From Desulfobacula sp. (lineage in GTDB: Bacteria > Desulfobacterota > Desulfobacteria > Desulfobacterales > Desulfobacteraceae): a stretch of 64,000 nt of DNA. The notes under the pieces were generated by a model. It was given only the letters and a program-made list of their open reading frames with translations. It was not told where the DNA came from and made no database searches. The translations under genes were made by a program, and so were the position numbers. The DNA is taken from NCBI GenBank assembly GCA_023701135.1, contig JAMPXP010000003.1, forward strand, positions 186,001 to 250,000, read 5' to 3'. Each line of letters opens with the position of its first letter. The stretch's first letter is position 1. Below are positions 42,707-51,937 of the stretch, piece after piece.

Positions 42707-45352
42707 ATGACATTATATCAAAGGGTTAAAATCCGCATTGCAGAATTAAGACATAGGCTTCGGAACACCATCGACCATATGCTGGATAATTCCTATGATT
42801 ATTTTCTCTGTTATTATCCCGGGGATTCCGGATATTTTATCCAAAGATGGATCAGGAGATTGATCAATAAGATCAATTTCGATGATCATAATATTGAAAA
42901 AATAAAAAACCTGACTCCCGGCAGCATTATTGTATATGCCAGCAAAAGCAAAAGAGTTCTTGATTTTCTGTATTATCATATCAAGCTTAAATCCATGAAC
43001 CTGCCCTATCCCCAGATAGGGTTTGACTTCAGGTTTTTTATGCTTTTGCCTGTAAAAAGGCTGCTTCAAATCTTTGTCTGCCATATGGATTATTTTCTGC
43101 ATCATTTCCATTTTAAAGATCCTTATACAACAGGATATGCCACAAAAGAACTTTTAAACGGGAAAGCCGGTTTTGTCTGCCTGATTGAAGAGGAAGATTT
43201 CTATAAACGGTTTATCAAATCAACCCCGGACCCTCTTTACCTTTTGATTGAGCTTCAAAAAAAAATAGAAAACGCCATCATGATCATTCCCGAAGATATC
43301 ATCTATGTCACCAAACCCATGAGAAAGGATCCGACCCTTACCGATATTCTTTTTGGCACCCATGAAAAACCAGGATTTATTAAAAGGTGTTTCATCATTT
43401 TAAGGCAACCTGAAAAAATCCGGATTGAACTTGCCAAACCCGTTAATCTTAAAGAGTTTATCACTAGACCCGAAATAGAGCAGCTTGATTCTGAATTTCA
43501 AACCCACAGGCTTCGAAAACATCTGGTGGATATCTTGAACCGCCAGAGAAAAAGCATAACAGGACCGGTTTTAAAATCACGCCAGGAAATAACGGAAGAT
43601 ATTTTAACCCGCAAATCCCTGCGGGAATATCTTGCCCAGTATGCTTCCGAAAACAATCTTCCCTTGAGTAAAATCCATAAAAAAGCGGCTGATTATATAA
43701 AGGAAATTGCAGCCAATTATAATCTTCAGATCATTAATGTGGCCAATTGGATCTTAACCTGGATGTTTAAAAACATATTTGAAGATCTTGTTTTAGACCA
43801 GGAAGAAATCAACCGCATGAGGGAAAAATCAACCGAGGCCCCTCTGATTCTGGTTCCTTGTCATAAAAGCCATCTGGATTATTTATTATTGCCCTATGTC
43901 ATGTTCAGAAACAATATGCCCTGCCCTCACATCGCAGCCGGTAAAAATCTTTCCTTCTGGCCCCTGGGACCTTTATTCAGGGGCGGCGGCGCTTTTTTTC
44001 TCAGGCGGACATTTATCGGCGCGCCTCTCTATGCTAAAATTTTTGCCGCCTATCTGGAAAAACTTCTGTACGAGGGCTTTAATATCAAAATTTTCATTGA
44101 GGGGGGTAGAAGCAGGACGGGAAAACTCTTATCCCCCCGACCCGGAGGCATTGCCATGCTCATCAATGCTTACAGCAACGGTGCCTGTGACAACCTATAT
44201 TTTGTGCCTGTCTTTATCGGGTATGACCGGGTGCTGGAGGAAGACGCCTATTTAAAGGAAATTGAAGGCGGGAAAAAAAATCCTGAAACCTTGAAAGGCC
44301 TTATCAATGCCAGAAAATTTTTAAAGAAAAAATACGGCAAAGTTTATATGAAATTTAATGAGCCCATCTCCATCAAGGATTATATCCGGGAAAAGGGTAT
44401 TGATCTGGCCAAGGCCTCAAGCCAGGACTATATGAAATTTGTTAAAAATTTTGGATATAAATTGATCAATGCCATCAACAAAAATGCCGTGGCAACCCCC
44501 CACGGCATCGTCGCCAGTGCCGTATTAAATTGTTCCAGAAACAGTTTCACCAAAAAGCAATTGATATCCAGAGCTAACACCTATATGAGTCTTTTGATCT
44601 TCATGGAAGCAGAACTTTCCGACACGCTTCGCATAGATCCGGACAACGCCTTGAATTCCGTCATCCATGATTTTATAACACGGGATTTCATTGAACTGGC
44701 CGATGAAGACGACAAAGACATGACGGAAAATACGGTTTTTATTGTGAAGGATAATAAAAGGGCTGTTCTGGACTATTATAAAAATTCGGTGATCTCCTTT
44801 TTCATCAAATATGCCTATACAGCTCTGGCCATACTTGAAATGGATCGGTTCCAGTTTCCTTCTTCAGATCTTATTATCCGATATAAATTTTTGGAAAAAT
44901 TATTCCTGGATGAATTTTTCTTTGATGAAACCGTCACCTGTGAGGAAGACATCTCTGCCTGTATTAAAGGGTTTCTCAATGAAGGGATACTGGTTCCGGA
45001 TATCTCAGATTCAGATCTGTTTCAAATCACATCCCAGGGATTAAAAAAATTAAAATGGTTTGCTGTTTTTCTTTTACCGTTTTTTGAATCCTACCGGACC
45101 ACACTTCAATATTTTGAAAAATATGAGCCGGACAAGCACGATGAAAAAGAAAGGATCAAAAAAATACACGCCATGGGAACAAAGCTCTATAAAGGCAACC
45201 TCATCAACCTGAAAGAATCCTTGTCACAGGTGACCTATAGAAATGCGGTTCATTATTTTATTAAAAATGGTGTAAAAGGTTCCCAGGATCATGTCCAGAT
45301 TGAATTTTACAAAAATATTCTGGACCGGTTAACCCGTCTTATCGAATCCTGA
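42707..45352 (+). CDS. plsB: Glycerol-3-phosphate acyltransferase (PlsB-type)
   Basis: An 881-residue acyltransferase. The core carries PCHKSHLDYLLLP (His386 and Asp391, HX4D), GGGAFFLRRTF, the glycerol-phosphate site IEGGRSRTGK (475-483) and FVPVFIGYDRV. The N-terminal 290 residues and the helical C-terminus match the long PlsB layout. It starts phospholipid synthesis by acylating glycerol-3-phosphate at the inner membrane. ATG 42707 is chosen because AAAAGGA is eight bases upstream; an upstream in-frame start is less likely. The next gene starts four bases later. Confidence 0.9.
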   Translation: MTLYQRVKIRIAELRHRLRNTIDHMLDNSYDYFLCYYPGDSGYFIQRWIRRLINKINFDDHNIEKIKNLTPGSIIVYASKSKRVLDFLYYHIKLKSMNLPYPQIGFDFRFFMLLPVKRLLQIFVCHMDYFLHHFHFKDPYTTGYATKELLNGKAGFVCLIEEEDFYKRFIKSTPDPLYLLIELQKKIENAIMIIPEDIIYVTKPMRKDPTLTDILFGTHEKPGFIKRCFIILRQPEKIRIELAKPVNLKEFITRPEIEQLDSEFQTHRLRKHLVDILNRQRKSITGPVLKSRQEITEDILTRKSLREYLAQYASENNLPLSKIHKKAADYIKEIAANYNLQIINVANWILTWMFKNIFEDLVLDQEEINRMREKSTEAPLILVPCHKSHLDYLLLPYVMFRNNMPCPHIAAGKNLSFWPLGPLFRGGGAFFLRRTFIGAPLYAKIFAAYLEKLLYEGFNIKIFIEGGRSRTGKLLSPRPGGIAMLINAYSNGACDNLYFVPVFIGYDRVLEEDAYLKEIEGGKKNPETLKGLINARKFLKKKYGKVYMKFNEPISIKDYIREKGIDLAKASSQDYMKFVKNFGYKLINAINKNAVATPHGIVASAVLNCSRNSFTKKQLISRANTYMSLLIFMEAELSDTLRIDPDNALNSVIHDFITRDFIELADEDDKDMTENTVFIVKDNKRAVLDYYKNSVISFFIKYAYTALAILEMDRFQFPSSDLIIRYKFLEKLFLDEFFFDETVTCEEDISACIKGFLNEGILVPDISDSDLFQITSQGLKKLKWFAVFLLPFFESYRTTLQYFEKYEPDKHDEKERIKKIHAMGTKLYKGNLINLKESLSQVTYRNAVHYFIKNGVKGSQDHVQIEFYKNILDRLTRLIES

Positions 45353-45356
45353 TCAT

Positions 45357-47003
45357 ATGAAAGCATTGATTCTGGCCGCAGGATACGGCACAAGGCTTTT
45401 GCCCCATACGCTGACATTACCAAAACCGCTGTTTACCTTGAATTCAATTCCTGTTTTGGAGTATCTCATCAAACAACTGGCGGAACACGGATGTGAGGAG
45501 ATGATCATCAATACCCATCATCTTCACGGGCAGATTGAAGCCTTTACAGCCAAGCTCCCCTTTCATATCCGCACACTTTATGAGCCTGTCATCCTGGATA
45601 CGGGAGGCGCCATTGCCAATGCTAGACCTTTTTTTGACAATGCTCCTTTTTTTGTTATTAATTCCGATATTGTGTTTGACCTTGACCTCTCCCGTGTATA
45701 TGCAGCCCACAGCGCATCCGATTGCCTTGCCACCCTTGTTCTCCATGATTATGAACCCTTTAATAAAGTCTCTGTAGACGGGCAGGGGAATATCCAGAGT
45801 TTTGATTCCAAGACAGGCGGGCTCGCTTTTACGGGTATCCAGGTCCTGTCCCCTGAGATTTTTAAATATTTTCCCGATAAAAAGGTGTTTTCAAGCATAG
45901 AGGTCTATCAAAAGCTGATTCACCTTAAAAAAATAAGGGCCCTTGTGGAAAAAGAGATTTACTGGTCTGATATCGGTACAACAGAATCCTATTCACGAAC
46001 ATCTCTGCTTGCGCTTTCAGCCTCTCGGTTCGGGTTGAAACAGGACCGGATAAAGCACATTCAGGTCCAAAAGCTTGCCGGTGATGGTTCAGATAGGCTG
46101 TGGTACAGGGTTTCACATGATCATTCGTCCTTTATCGTGGCCGACCACGGTATCTGCCTCCCGGATACGGAATCCTTAAAGCAGCTTACTGCTTTTATCC
46201 ATATCGGCCGGCATCTTTTTTCAAAGGGAATCCCTGTGCCTCGAATCCTGGATGCGGACCAGCTTTCCGGTATGGTCATCCTGGATGATCTCGGGGATAC
46301 GCATCTTGAGACTCTTGCCAAACGGCAGAAGGACGCACCGGCTCTGGTGAAATTATATCAAACCGTCATTGAGCTTCTGATTGAGTTTTCAGTCAAAGGA
46401 GCCCAGGGATTTAAGCCGGAATGGGCCTGCCAGACCCCAACCTATTCAAAGGAACTGATTCTTGAAAAAGAATGCCGCTATTTCCTGGATGCCTTTATCA
46501 ATAGCTACCTCAACCTGGATGTATCCTGGCAAGCCCTGGCGGATGAATTTGATTATATTTCGGACCAGGCCCTGGAAGGAGGGTTTACAGGCCTCATGCA
46601 CCGGGACTGTCAATCCAGAAATATCATGATCTGCAAGGGGAAGCCTTTTTTTATCGACTTTCAATCCGCCAGAATCGGACCCCTGCAATACGATCTGGCA
46701 TCCCTTCTCCTGGATCCCTATGTGAATCTGGCGGATGCGGTGAAAGAAGCCTTGCTGGGCTACACTGTTAAAAAACTCAACCTGGATTCCATTCAGGAAA
46801 AGGCCTTTATCCGGAACTATCGATTTTGCTGCCTGACCCGGAATCTTCAATTCTTGGGGGCTTTTGCATATTTGACCCGGGTAAAAAAGAAAATAAACTT
46901 TGAACAATATATTCCTTTTGCAGTAAACTCATTAAAACATATCATCCTGGGGTTAAATCCGGACAGGCTTCCCAAACTGGCAAAATTGGTTCAACCCCTT
47001 TAA
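45357..47003 (+). CDS. MurU-AmgK fusion: MurNAc kinase and uridylyltransferase
   Basis: A 548-residue two-domain protein. Residues 1-225 are a sugar-1-phosphate nucleotidyltransferase (LAAGYGTRLLPHTLTLPKPL, metal Asp104 in INSDIVF, YWSDIGT), closest in pattern to MurU. Residues about 235-548 are an aminoglycoside-phosphotransferase-like kinase with LMHRDCQSRNIM (Asp417) and FFIDFQSARIGPLQYDLASLL (Asp434), as in AmgK. In Pseudomonas the two separate enzymes turn recycled MurNAc into UDP-MurNAc via MurNAc-1-phosphate. One chain here would channel that intermediate. Assignment to MurNAc over other sugars is inference helped by namZ and mpl nearby. Confidence 0.85.
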   Translation: MKALILAAGYGTRLLPHTLTLPKPLFTLNSIPVLEYLIKQLAEHGCEEMIINTHHLHGQIEAFTAKLPFHIRTLYEPVILDTGGAIANARPFFDNAPFFVINSDIVFDLDLSRVYAAHSASDCLATLVLHDYEPFNKVSVDGQGNIQSFDSKTGGLAFTGIQVLSPEIFKYFPDKKVFSSIEVYQKLIHLKKIRALVEKEIYWSDIGTTESYSRTSLLALSASRFGLKQDRIKHIQVQKLAGDGSDRLWYRVSHDHSSFIVADHGICLPDTESLKQLTAFIHIGRHLFSKGIPVPRILDADQLSGMVILDDLGDTHLETLAKRQKDAPALVKLYQTVIELLIEFSVKGAQGFKPEWACQTPTYSKELILEKECRYFLDAFINSYLNLDVSWQALADEFDYISDQALEGGFTGLMHRDCQSRNIMICKGKPFFIDFQSARIGPLQYDLASLLLDPYVNLADAVKEALLGYTVKKLNLDSIQEKAFIRNYRFCCLTRNLQFLGAFAYLTRVKKKINFEQYIPFAVNSLKHIILGLNPDRLPKLAKLVQPL

Positions 47004-47017
47004 AGGAGAAGGCACCT

Positions 47018-47851
47018 ATGGAAAAAATAAATATTATGATCAATGGATTGCCGGGCAATGTGGCTCAAAAAATGGCCCGGTTTGCCATTGCCGATGATCG
47101 ATTCAACCTGGTTCCTTTTTCCCTGACCGGCCAGGATATCGAGGACGACACCGTGACTATCGACAAAACCGTTATTGAGCTTGTCAGACCGGACACGCGG
47201 GACGAGAAAATACCCCATGTCTTTGCTTTGTTTCCCTTTTTTATCTGCATTGATTATACCCATCCCAGCGCCGTGAATGCCAACGCCCTTTATTATGTCA
47301 AAAATAAAATTCCCTTTGTCATGGGGACCACCGGGGGAGACAGAAAACAACTTGAAGAACTCGTTAAAAATGGGTCTACCCCTGCCGTAATCGCCCCCAA
47401 CATGGCCAAACAGATTGTCGGATTTCAGGCCATGATGGAATATGCGGCCAATACCTTTCCCGGCCTTTTCAAAGGATATTCCCTTCAGGTGGTTGAAAGC
47501 CACCAAAAGGGGAAAGCGGATACTTCCGGCACAGCAAGGGCCATGGTCGGGTATTTTAATAAACTTGGAATTGATTTTGATGCAGACGATATCCAAATGA
47601 TCCGGGATCCTGAGGTTCAGGAAAAAGAATGGGGAATCCCAAAAGAACACCTGGGCGGCCATGGATGGCATACCTATACCCTTAGGGCGGAAGACGGGTC
47701 TGCCCTGTTTGAATTCAAGCACAATATCAACGGCAGGGATATCTATGTCAACGGAACCTTTGATGCCGTCCTTTTTTTAAAGCAGAAACTGGATAAGCCG
47801 GACCTATCCCAGAAATTGTATACCATGATCGATGTCTTAAACGGAAAATAG
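47018..47851 (+). CDS. dapB: 4-hydroxy-tetrahydrodipicolinate reductase, plant/long type
   Basis: A 277-residue reductase in lysine and diaminopimelate synthesis. NGLPGNVAQKMA is the nucleotide-binding start, IDYTHPSAV and VMGTTGGDRKQL mark the middle, and ESHQKGKADTSGTA is the substrate motif (bacterial EXHHXXKXDAPSGTA). These features fit the plant-like DapB branch rather than the E. coli one. AAAGGAG lies 10 bases before ATG. DAP made here feeds peptidoglycan, in line with the MurU-AmgK gene just upstream. Confidence 0.9.
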   Translation: MEKINIMINGLPGNVAQKMARFAIADDRFNLVPFSLTGQDIEDDTVTIDKTVIELVRPDTRDEKIPHVFALFPFFICIDYTHPSAVNANALYYVKNKIPFVMGTTGGDRKQLEELVKNGSTPAVIAPNMAKQIVGFQAMMEYAANTFPGLFKGYSLQVVESHQKGKADTSGTARAMVGYFNKLGIDFDADDIQMIRDPEVQEKEWGIPKEHLGGHGWHTYTLRAEDGSALFEFKHNINGRDIYVNGTFDAVLFLKQKLDKPDLSQKLYTMIDVLNGK

Positions 47852-47855
47852 TATT

Positions 47856-48332
47856 TTGAATCTGTATTTTCGAATTGTTTTAATCCTCATCGCTATCGCC
47901 TATCTCATCAGCCCCGTGGATATTATTCCGGATTTCCTGGTTCCTTTTCTTGGATTTCTTGATGACGGCCTGATTGCGGTTGTTATTTATTATCTCATCC
48001 GGTACGGCACCCTGCCCGCTTTTCTATTGAAAAAGCAAAAACCATTTCAAAGCGCCTATGATCAGGAATCCTATGGTTTTGAAGCAAAGGACCGGAATTC
48101 CAGCACCTCTGAAAAAAAAGAAAATCCAGAGCAAAGCGTGCCCAAATCTCCCTATGATATTCTCGGCATCCGTCCCGGGGCCTCCAAAGAAGAAATCACG
48201 GCCGCCTATAAAAAAGCCGTTAAAAAATACCATCCGGATAAACTTTCCCATTTAGGAGAGGAGTTTTCCAGTCTGGCCAATGAAAAATTTCTGGACATCC
48301 AAAGGGCCTATGACGTGCTTATGAAATTATAA
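47856..48332 (+). CDS. DUF1232 membrane protein with C-terminal J domain
   Basis: A 158-residue protein beginning at TTG 47856, five bases after dapB. Residues 5-50 are a DUF1232 unit (YLISPVDIIPDFLVPFLGFLDD), with two hydrophobic helices. Residues about 98-158 form a J domain with HPD in KKYHPDKL. It probably tethers DnaK to the membrane. It is the second J-domain membrane protein in the window, with a different anchor from the TerB type. Confidence 0.85.
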   Translation: MNLYFRIVLILIAIAYLISPVDIIPDFLVPFLGFLDDGLIAVVIYYLIRYGTLPAFLLKKQKPFQSAYDQESYGFEAKDRNSSTSEKKENPEQSVPKSPYDILGIRPGASKEEITAAYKKAVKKYHPDKLSHLGEEFSSLANEKFLDIQRAYDVLMKL

Positions 48333-48372
48333 ACAGGCCGGCCTTGTCTGGAGAAACAAAGAGGGAAAAGGA

Positions 48373-49188
48373 TTGACTGAGTTTTTAAGGATCGGATCAA
48401 CACAGATTGAGGTGCAGTGGCACAGGCAAGGGGAAAAAGAAAAGCCCACCCTTGTTTTTCTGCACGAAGGTCTTGGATGCGCGGACATGTGGAGGGACTT
48501 TCCCGTACTCCTGTCCCAGAGAACAGGATGCCCTGCCCTGGTTTTTTCACGGTTGGGGTATGGGGCTTCTGATCCCTGTCCGACACCGTGGAAACTCAAT
48601 TTCATGCACAGGGAGGGGTTGGAGAGATTGCCTGCCGTCATAAAAGAGGCCAAAATTACGGACCATATTCTCATCGGGCATTCCGACGGCGGTTCCATAG
48701 GGATTATCTATGCCGGCAGCCCCGTTGCCAAAGGATTGAAAGGATTGATCACCGAAGCTGCCCATGTATTCTGTGAAAAGATTACGGTAGAAAGCATTTA
48801 TCAGGCAAAACTCAATTATGAACATCATGATCTCAGGCATAAGCTTGAAAAATATCATGGCAAAAACACGGAAAATGCCTTCAGGGGATGGAATGATGTC
48901 TGGCTTCATCCTGGTTTCATCCACTGGAATATTGAAAAATACCTGCCACTGATCGAGGTTCCCGTTCTTGCCCTTCAAGGAAGCCGAGATCAATATGGAA
49001 CTGTGAAACAGATGGACAGCATTAAAAATCGCACAAGCCGTGTCCAGACCCATATTATTGAAGACTGCCGGCATTCTCCCCATGCCGAGCAGTCTGAAAA
49101 GGTACTGGATATCATGGCGGGTTTCATTGATGAGATTATTCGGCTCAATACACCAAAGAAAGGAAGGCCTCTTGACCGGGATAAGTGA
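48373..49188 (+). CDS. Alpha/beta hydrolase
   Basis: A 271-residue hydrolase. FLHEGLGCADMW holds the oxyanion region (the usual HG replaced by HE), GHSDGGS carries the nucleophile serine, Asp is in LQGSRDQYG, and His is in DCRHSPHAEQ. It resembles pimeloyl-ester or lactone hydrolases, but the substrate cannot be named. Start TTG 48373 with GAGGGAAAAGGA right before it. It overlaps the next small gene by 17 bases. Confidence 0.85.
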   Translation: MTEFLRIGSTQIEVQWHRQGEKEKPTLVFLHEGLGCADMWRDFPVLLSQRTGCPALVFSRLGYGASDPCPTPWKLNFMHREGLERLPAVIKEAKITDHILIGHSDGGSIGIIYAGSPVAKGLKGLITEAAHVFCEKITVESIYQAKLNYEHHDLRHKLEKYHGKNTENAFRGWNDVWLHPGFIHWNIEKYLPLIEVPVLALQGSRDQYGTVKQMDSIKNRTSRVQTHIIEDCRHSPHAEQSEKVLDIMAGFIDEIIRLNTPKKGRPLDRDK

Positions 49189-49465
49189 AATTCTGCTGTT
49201 AATTTTGGTGATCGCCTGCATCTTTATCCTGCCCAGGGTGTTTCAAGGAAAATCCAGACCTAAAAAAGAAGATGACTGGGTAAAGACGAAAAGATTACCA
49301 GCCAAAACAAGGGGGGGCATAGTGGCGTCCGTTGCCTATCCTCTGCTTTTAGCCTTATATTTAAAACCCTGGCAGGGGAACGGTCTTGCTTTTGTATCCT
49401 ATGGGATTTTTCCTGTTTTTCTGATCTGGGCCCTGGTCTGGATTTTTAGCGGCGGGAAAAAATAA
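49172..49465 (+). CDS. Small membrane protein, about three helices
   Basis: A 97-residue protein from TTG 49172, chosen because AAGGAAGG lies just upstream. Hydrophobic helices are at about 4-18, 48-62 and 70-90, with a basic loop (KSRPKKEDDWVKTKR) between. It ends 10 bases before the convergent recD2 stop. No family recognised. Confidence 0.6.
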   Translation: MTGISEILLLILVIACIFILPRVFQGKSRPKKEDDWVKTKRLPAKTRGGIVASVAYPLLLALYLKPWQGNGLAFVSYGIFPVFLIWALVWIFSGGKK

Positions 49466-49475
49466 AAGAATTACT

Positions 49476-51650
49476 TTAAGATTTAAGCCTCAGGCATAAC
49501 CGGGTATGCCGGTTTGATGATTTTTCATTGCGGATGGCCATGGCAAGGGCTTTTTTTGTTCCTACCAGCACCACCAGCTTTTTTCCCCGGGTTACGGCCG
49601 TATAGATGAGATTCCTCTGTAAAAGGATATAGTGCTGGGCAACAATCGGGATGATCACAACAGGATATTCAGAGCCTTGGGATTTGTGAATCGAAACGGC
49701 ATAGGCATGAACGATTTCATCAAGGGATGAAAAATCATAGACCACTTGTTTGCCGTCAAAATTGAGTTGCACCTCCTGTTCTGAAAAATTAATATCCGTA
49801 ATTCTACCGATATCCCCATTATAGGTGTGTTTGTCGTAATTATTGCGGATTTGCATGACCTTGTCGGAAATTTTAAATTCCCGGTTTCCCCTTTGGATGG
49901 CCACGCCGTTGGTGTTGAGAATTTTCTGAAGTTCCTGATTCAGATGCGTGGCCCCTGCCATGCCGTTATGCATTGGGGTCAAAACCTGGATATCATCCAC
50001 AGGATCATAGCCAAAGGTGTCTGGTATCCGTTTTTGAACCAGGTCTAAGATGGTGCTGAGTACCTCTTCCGGGGCTTCTTTCTGAATAAAATAAAAATTG
50101 CTGTTTTTATTGTCATTGGCCAGGATGGGAAACATACCCTTATTGATCCTGTGGGCATTGACAATGATCAGGCTTTTCTTGGCCTGGCGGAAAATCGTAT
50201 CCAGAATAACCGTATGAAACATCCCGAATTGGATCAAATCGTTCAATACGCTTCCCGGCCCCACAGACGGCAATTGATTGACATCCCCGACAAGAATCAG
50301 GGTGGCTCCATTTGGAACGGCCTTGAGCAGGTGATGCATGAGGACGGTATCAACCATGGAGGCTTCGTCAATGATGAGGGCGTCGCATTTTAAGGGGTTG
50401 TTATTATTTTTTTTAAATCCCGCTTCTTTCATGGAATAATCCAGCATCCGGTGAATGGTTTCAGCCCGTTCATGGGTGGCCTCACTCATCCTTTTGGCAG
50501 CTCTTCCCGTGGGGGCGGCCAGCAGGATTTTCGCCCCTGCTGCTTTTAAAATCCTTAGGATTGCATTGATAATAGTGGTTTTTCCGGTTCCCGGGCCTCC
50601 GGTGATGATCAGGATTTTTTCATTTAAGGATCGTTTGACCGCTTCTGTCTGGTTGGTGGAAAGGACGATTTTAATCTGTTTTTTTACCCAGTCAACCGCT
50701 TTATCGGCATCAATGGGACGGATGCTTTTCATGGAATGTTTCAACCGTTTTAGATTTTCTGCAATGCCTGTTTCACTCACATGATATTTTTTTAAAAACA
50801 CGACCTGGGGGAGTTCGGTTTTGCTTTGAAACAAGGTGTCATCTATGGTTTCCAGGACAAGGCGGCCTTGTTTGGACGAATTCAGAAGCGCCTTCAGAAC
50901 CGCATTTTTTTCAACCTCCAGAAGATTCACGGCCTTTTCACACAAATCCTCCTTGGGATAACACACATGCCCGTCATTGGAAAGTTCGTGCAGAATATAT
51001 TCAATTCCGGCTTGAATCCGCTCCGGAGACTGCTTTTCCATGCCGAGTCTCTCGGCGATGGCGTCGGCGGCTTTAAAACCGATGCCGAAGATATCTCTGG
51101 CAAGCCGGTAAGGATTTTCTTGAACCAGATGGATGGCATCCTGTCCATAGGTCTTGAAAATTCTGGCAGCATAGGCCGCGCTCACGCCATGGGATTGTAA
51201 GAATACCATGACGGAGCGAACTTCCTTTTGTTCATCCCAGGCGGCCTTTATGGCTTGAATCCTTTTTTGCCCGATGCCGGTCACCTCGCAAAGCCTGTCG
51301 CTGCTTTTTTCAATGATATCCAGGGATTTTATGCCGAAATGATTCACAATCCGTTCTGCCATCACAGGGCCGATTCCTTTGATCAGACCTGATCCCAGGT
51401 ATTTTTGGATACCGGATTGGGTGGCGGGAACAAGGGTGGTATAGGTTTTTACCTGGAACTGGTTCCCGAATTTGGCATGGATACCCCAGTTTCCATCCAA
51501 TTCCACAAATTCACCCGGAACCGGATTCACCATGTTTCCGACAATGGTGACAAGATCCTGTTCTCCCTTGACCTTGAGTTTGCAGACGGAAAAACCGTTT
51601 TCATCACTTGAAAAGGTGATGCGTTCAATGTGTCCTTGGAGCTTTGCCAT
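49476..51650 (-). CDS. recD2: RecD2-type helicase
   Basis: A 724-residue SF1B helicase of the RecD2/TraA type. The N-terminal domain LQGHIERITFSSDENGFSV, tandem HhH region (LIKGIGPVMAERIV, VTGIGQKRIQAIK), Walker A GGPGTGKTT, IIDEASMVD, GDVNQLPSVGPG and the SH3-bearing C-terminus with HKSQGSEYPVV and YTAVTRGKK are present. ATG 51650 fits the family N-terminus; the longer ORF from 51692 would run through the qrc terminator. RecD2 proteins act outside RecBCD in repair and fork handling. Confidence 0.93.
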   Translation of the reverse strand: MAKLQGHIERITFSSDENGFSVCKLKVKGEQDLVTIVGNMVNPVPGEFVELDGNWGIHAKFGNQFQVKTYTTLVPATQSGIQKYLGSGLIKGIGPVMAERIVNHFGIKSLDIIEKSSDRLCEVTGIGQKRIQAIKAAWDEQKEVRSVMVFLQSHGVSAAYAARIFKTYGQDAIHLVQENPYRLARDIFGIGFKAADAIAERLGMEKQSPERIQAGIEYILHELSNDGHVCYPKEDLCEKAVNLLEVEKNAVLKALLNSSKQGRLVLETIDDTLFQSKTELPQVVFLKKYHVSETGIAENLKRLKHSMKSIRPIDADKAVDWVKKQIKIVLSTNQTEAVKRSLNEKILIITGGPGTGKTTIINAILRILKAAGAKILLAAPTGRAAKRMSEATHERAETIHRMLDYSMKEAGFKKNNNNPLKCDALIIDEASMVDTVLMHHLLKAVPNGATLILVGDVNQLPSVGPGSVLNDLIQFGMFHTVILDTIFRQAKKSLIIVNAHRINKGMFPILANDNKNSNFYFIQKEAPEEVLSTILDLVQKRIPDTFGYDPVDDIQVLTPMHNGMAGATHLNQELQKILNTNGVAIQRGNREFKISDKVMQIRNNYDKHTYNGDIGRITDINFSEQEVQLNFDGKQVVYDFSSLDEIVHAYAVSIHKSQGSEYPVVIIPIVAQHYILLQRNLIYTAVTRGKKLVVLVGTKKALAMAIRNEKSSNRHTRLCLRLKS

Positions 51651-51686
51651 GGCGTGTCTGCTTTTTGTTACCGGCCTGAAATAAAA

Positions 51687-51724
51687 ACGCATTCCCGGGC
51701 ATTTTGCAAGGCCAAGGAATGCGT
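51687..51724 (-). terminator. Terminator of the qrc operon
   Basis: Arms ACGCATTCC and GGAATGCGT with further GGGC/GCC pairing in the loop form a hairpin followed by TTTTTAT on the minus strand. It lies about 35 bases past the stop of the small Qrc-linked ORF, so that ORF belongs to the qrc transcript and recD2 does not. Confidence 0.75.
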
Positions 51725-51758
51725 CTGATTCAAAACAAAATTACAGGATAATCACTTT

Positions 51759-51917
51759 CTAATGATGGGATTCTCCGCCGCCTTTAAAGGTATCATAGGC
51801 TGCCTTTAAAATACAAAAGGTCAACCCCGCACCCAGGATGGAAATGGCATACCAGAAACCGCCGAAAAAAACCATGTGCGCTATATCCCAGGCCCATTCA
51901 AAATTAAATGGAAACAT
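51759..51917 (-). CDS. 52-residue membrane protein at the end of the qrc operon
   Basis: A short gene, ATG 51917 to TAG 51759, with AAAGGAG six bases before the start. The peptide opens MFPFNFEWAWDIAHMVFF, has one clear transmembrane helix at about 15-40 (GGFWYAISILGAGLTFCILKAA), and ends in a His/Glu tail. It starts 20 bases after qrcD and is followed by the operon terminator. The amphipathic Trp-rich start and single helix suit a small accessory subunit of a membrane redox complex. I know no named Qrc subunit of this kind. Confidence 0.8.
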   Translation of the reverse strand: MFPFNFEWAWDIAHMVFFGGFWYAISILGAGLTFCILKAAYDTFKGGGESHH

Positions 51918-51937
51918 AATCGTGCTCCTTTAATAAA

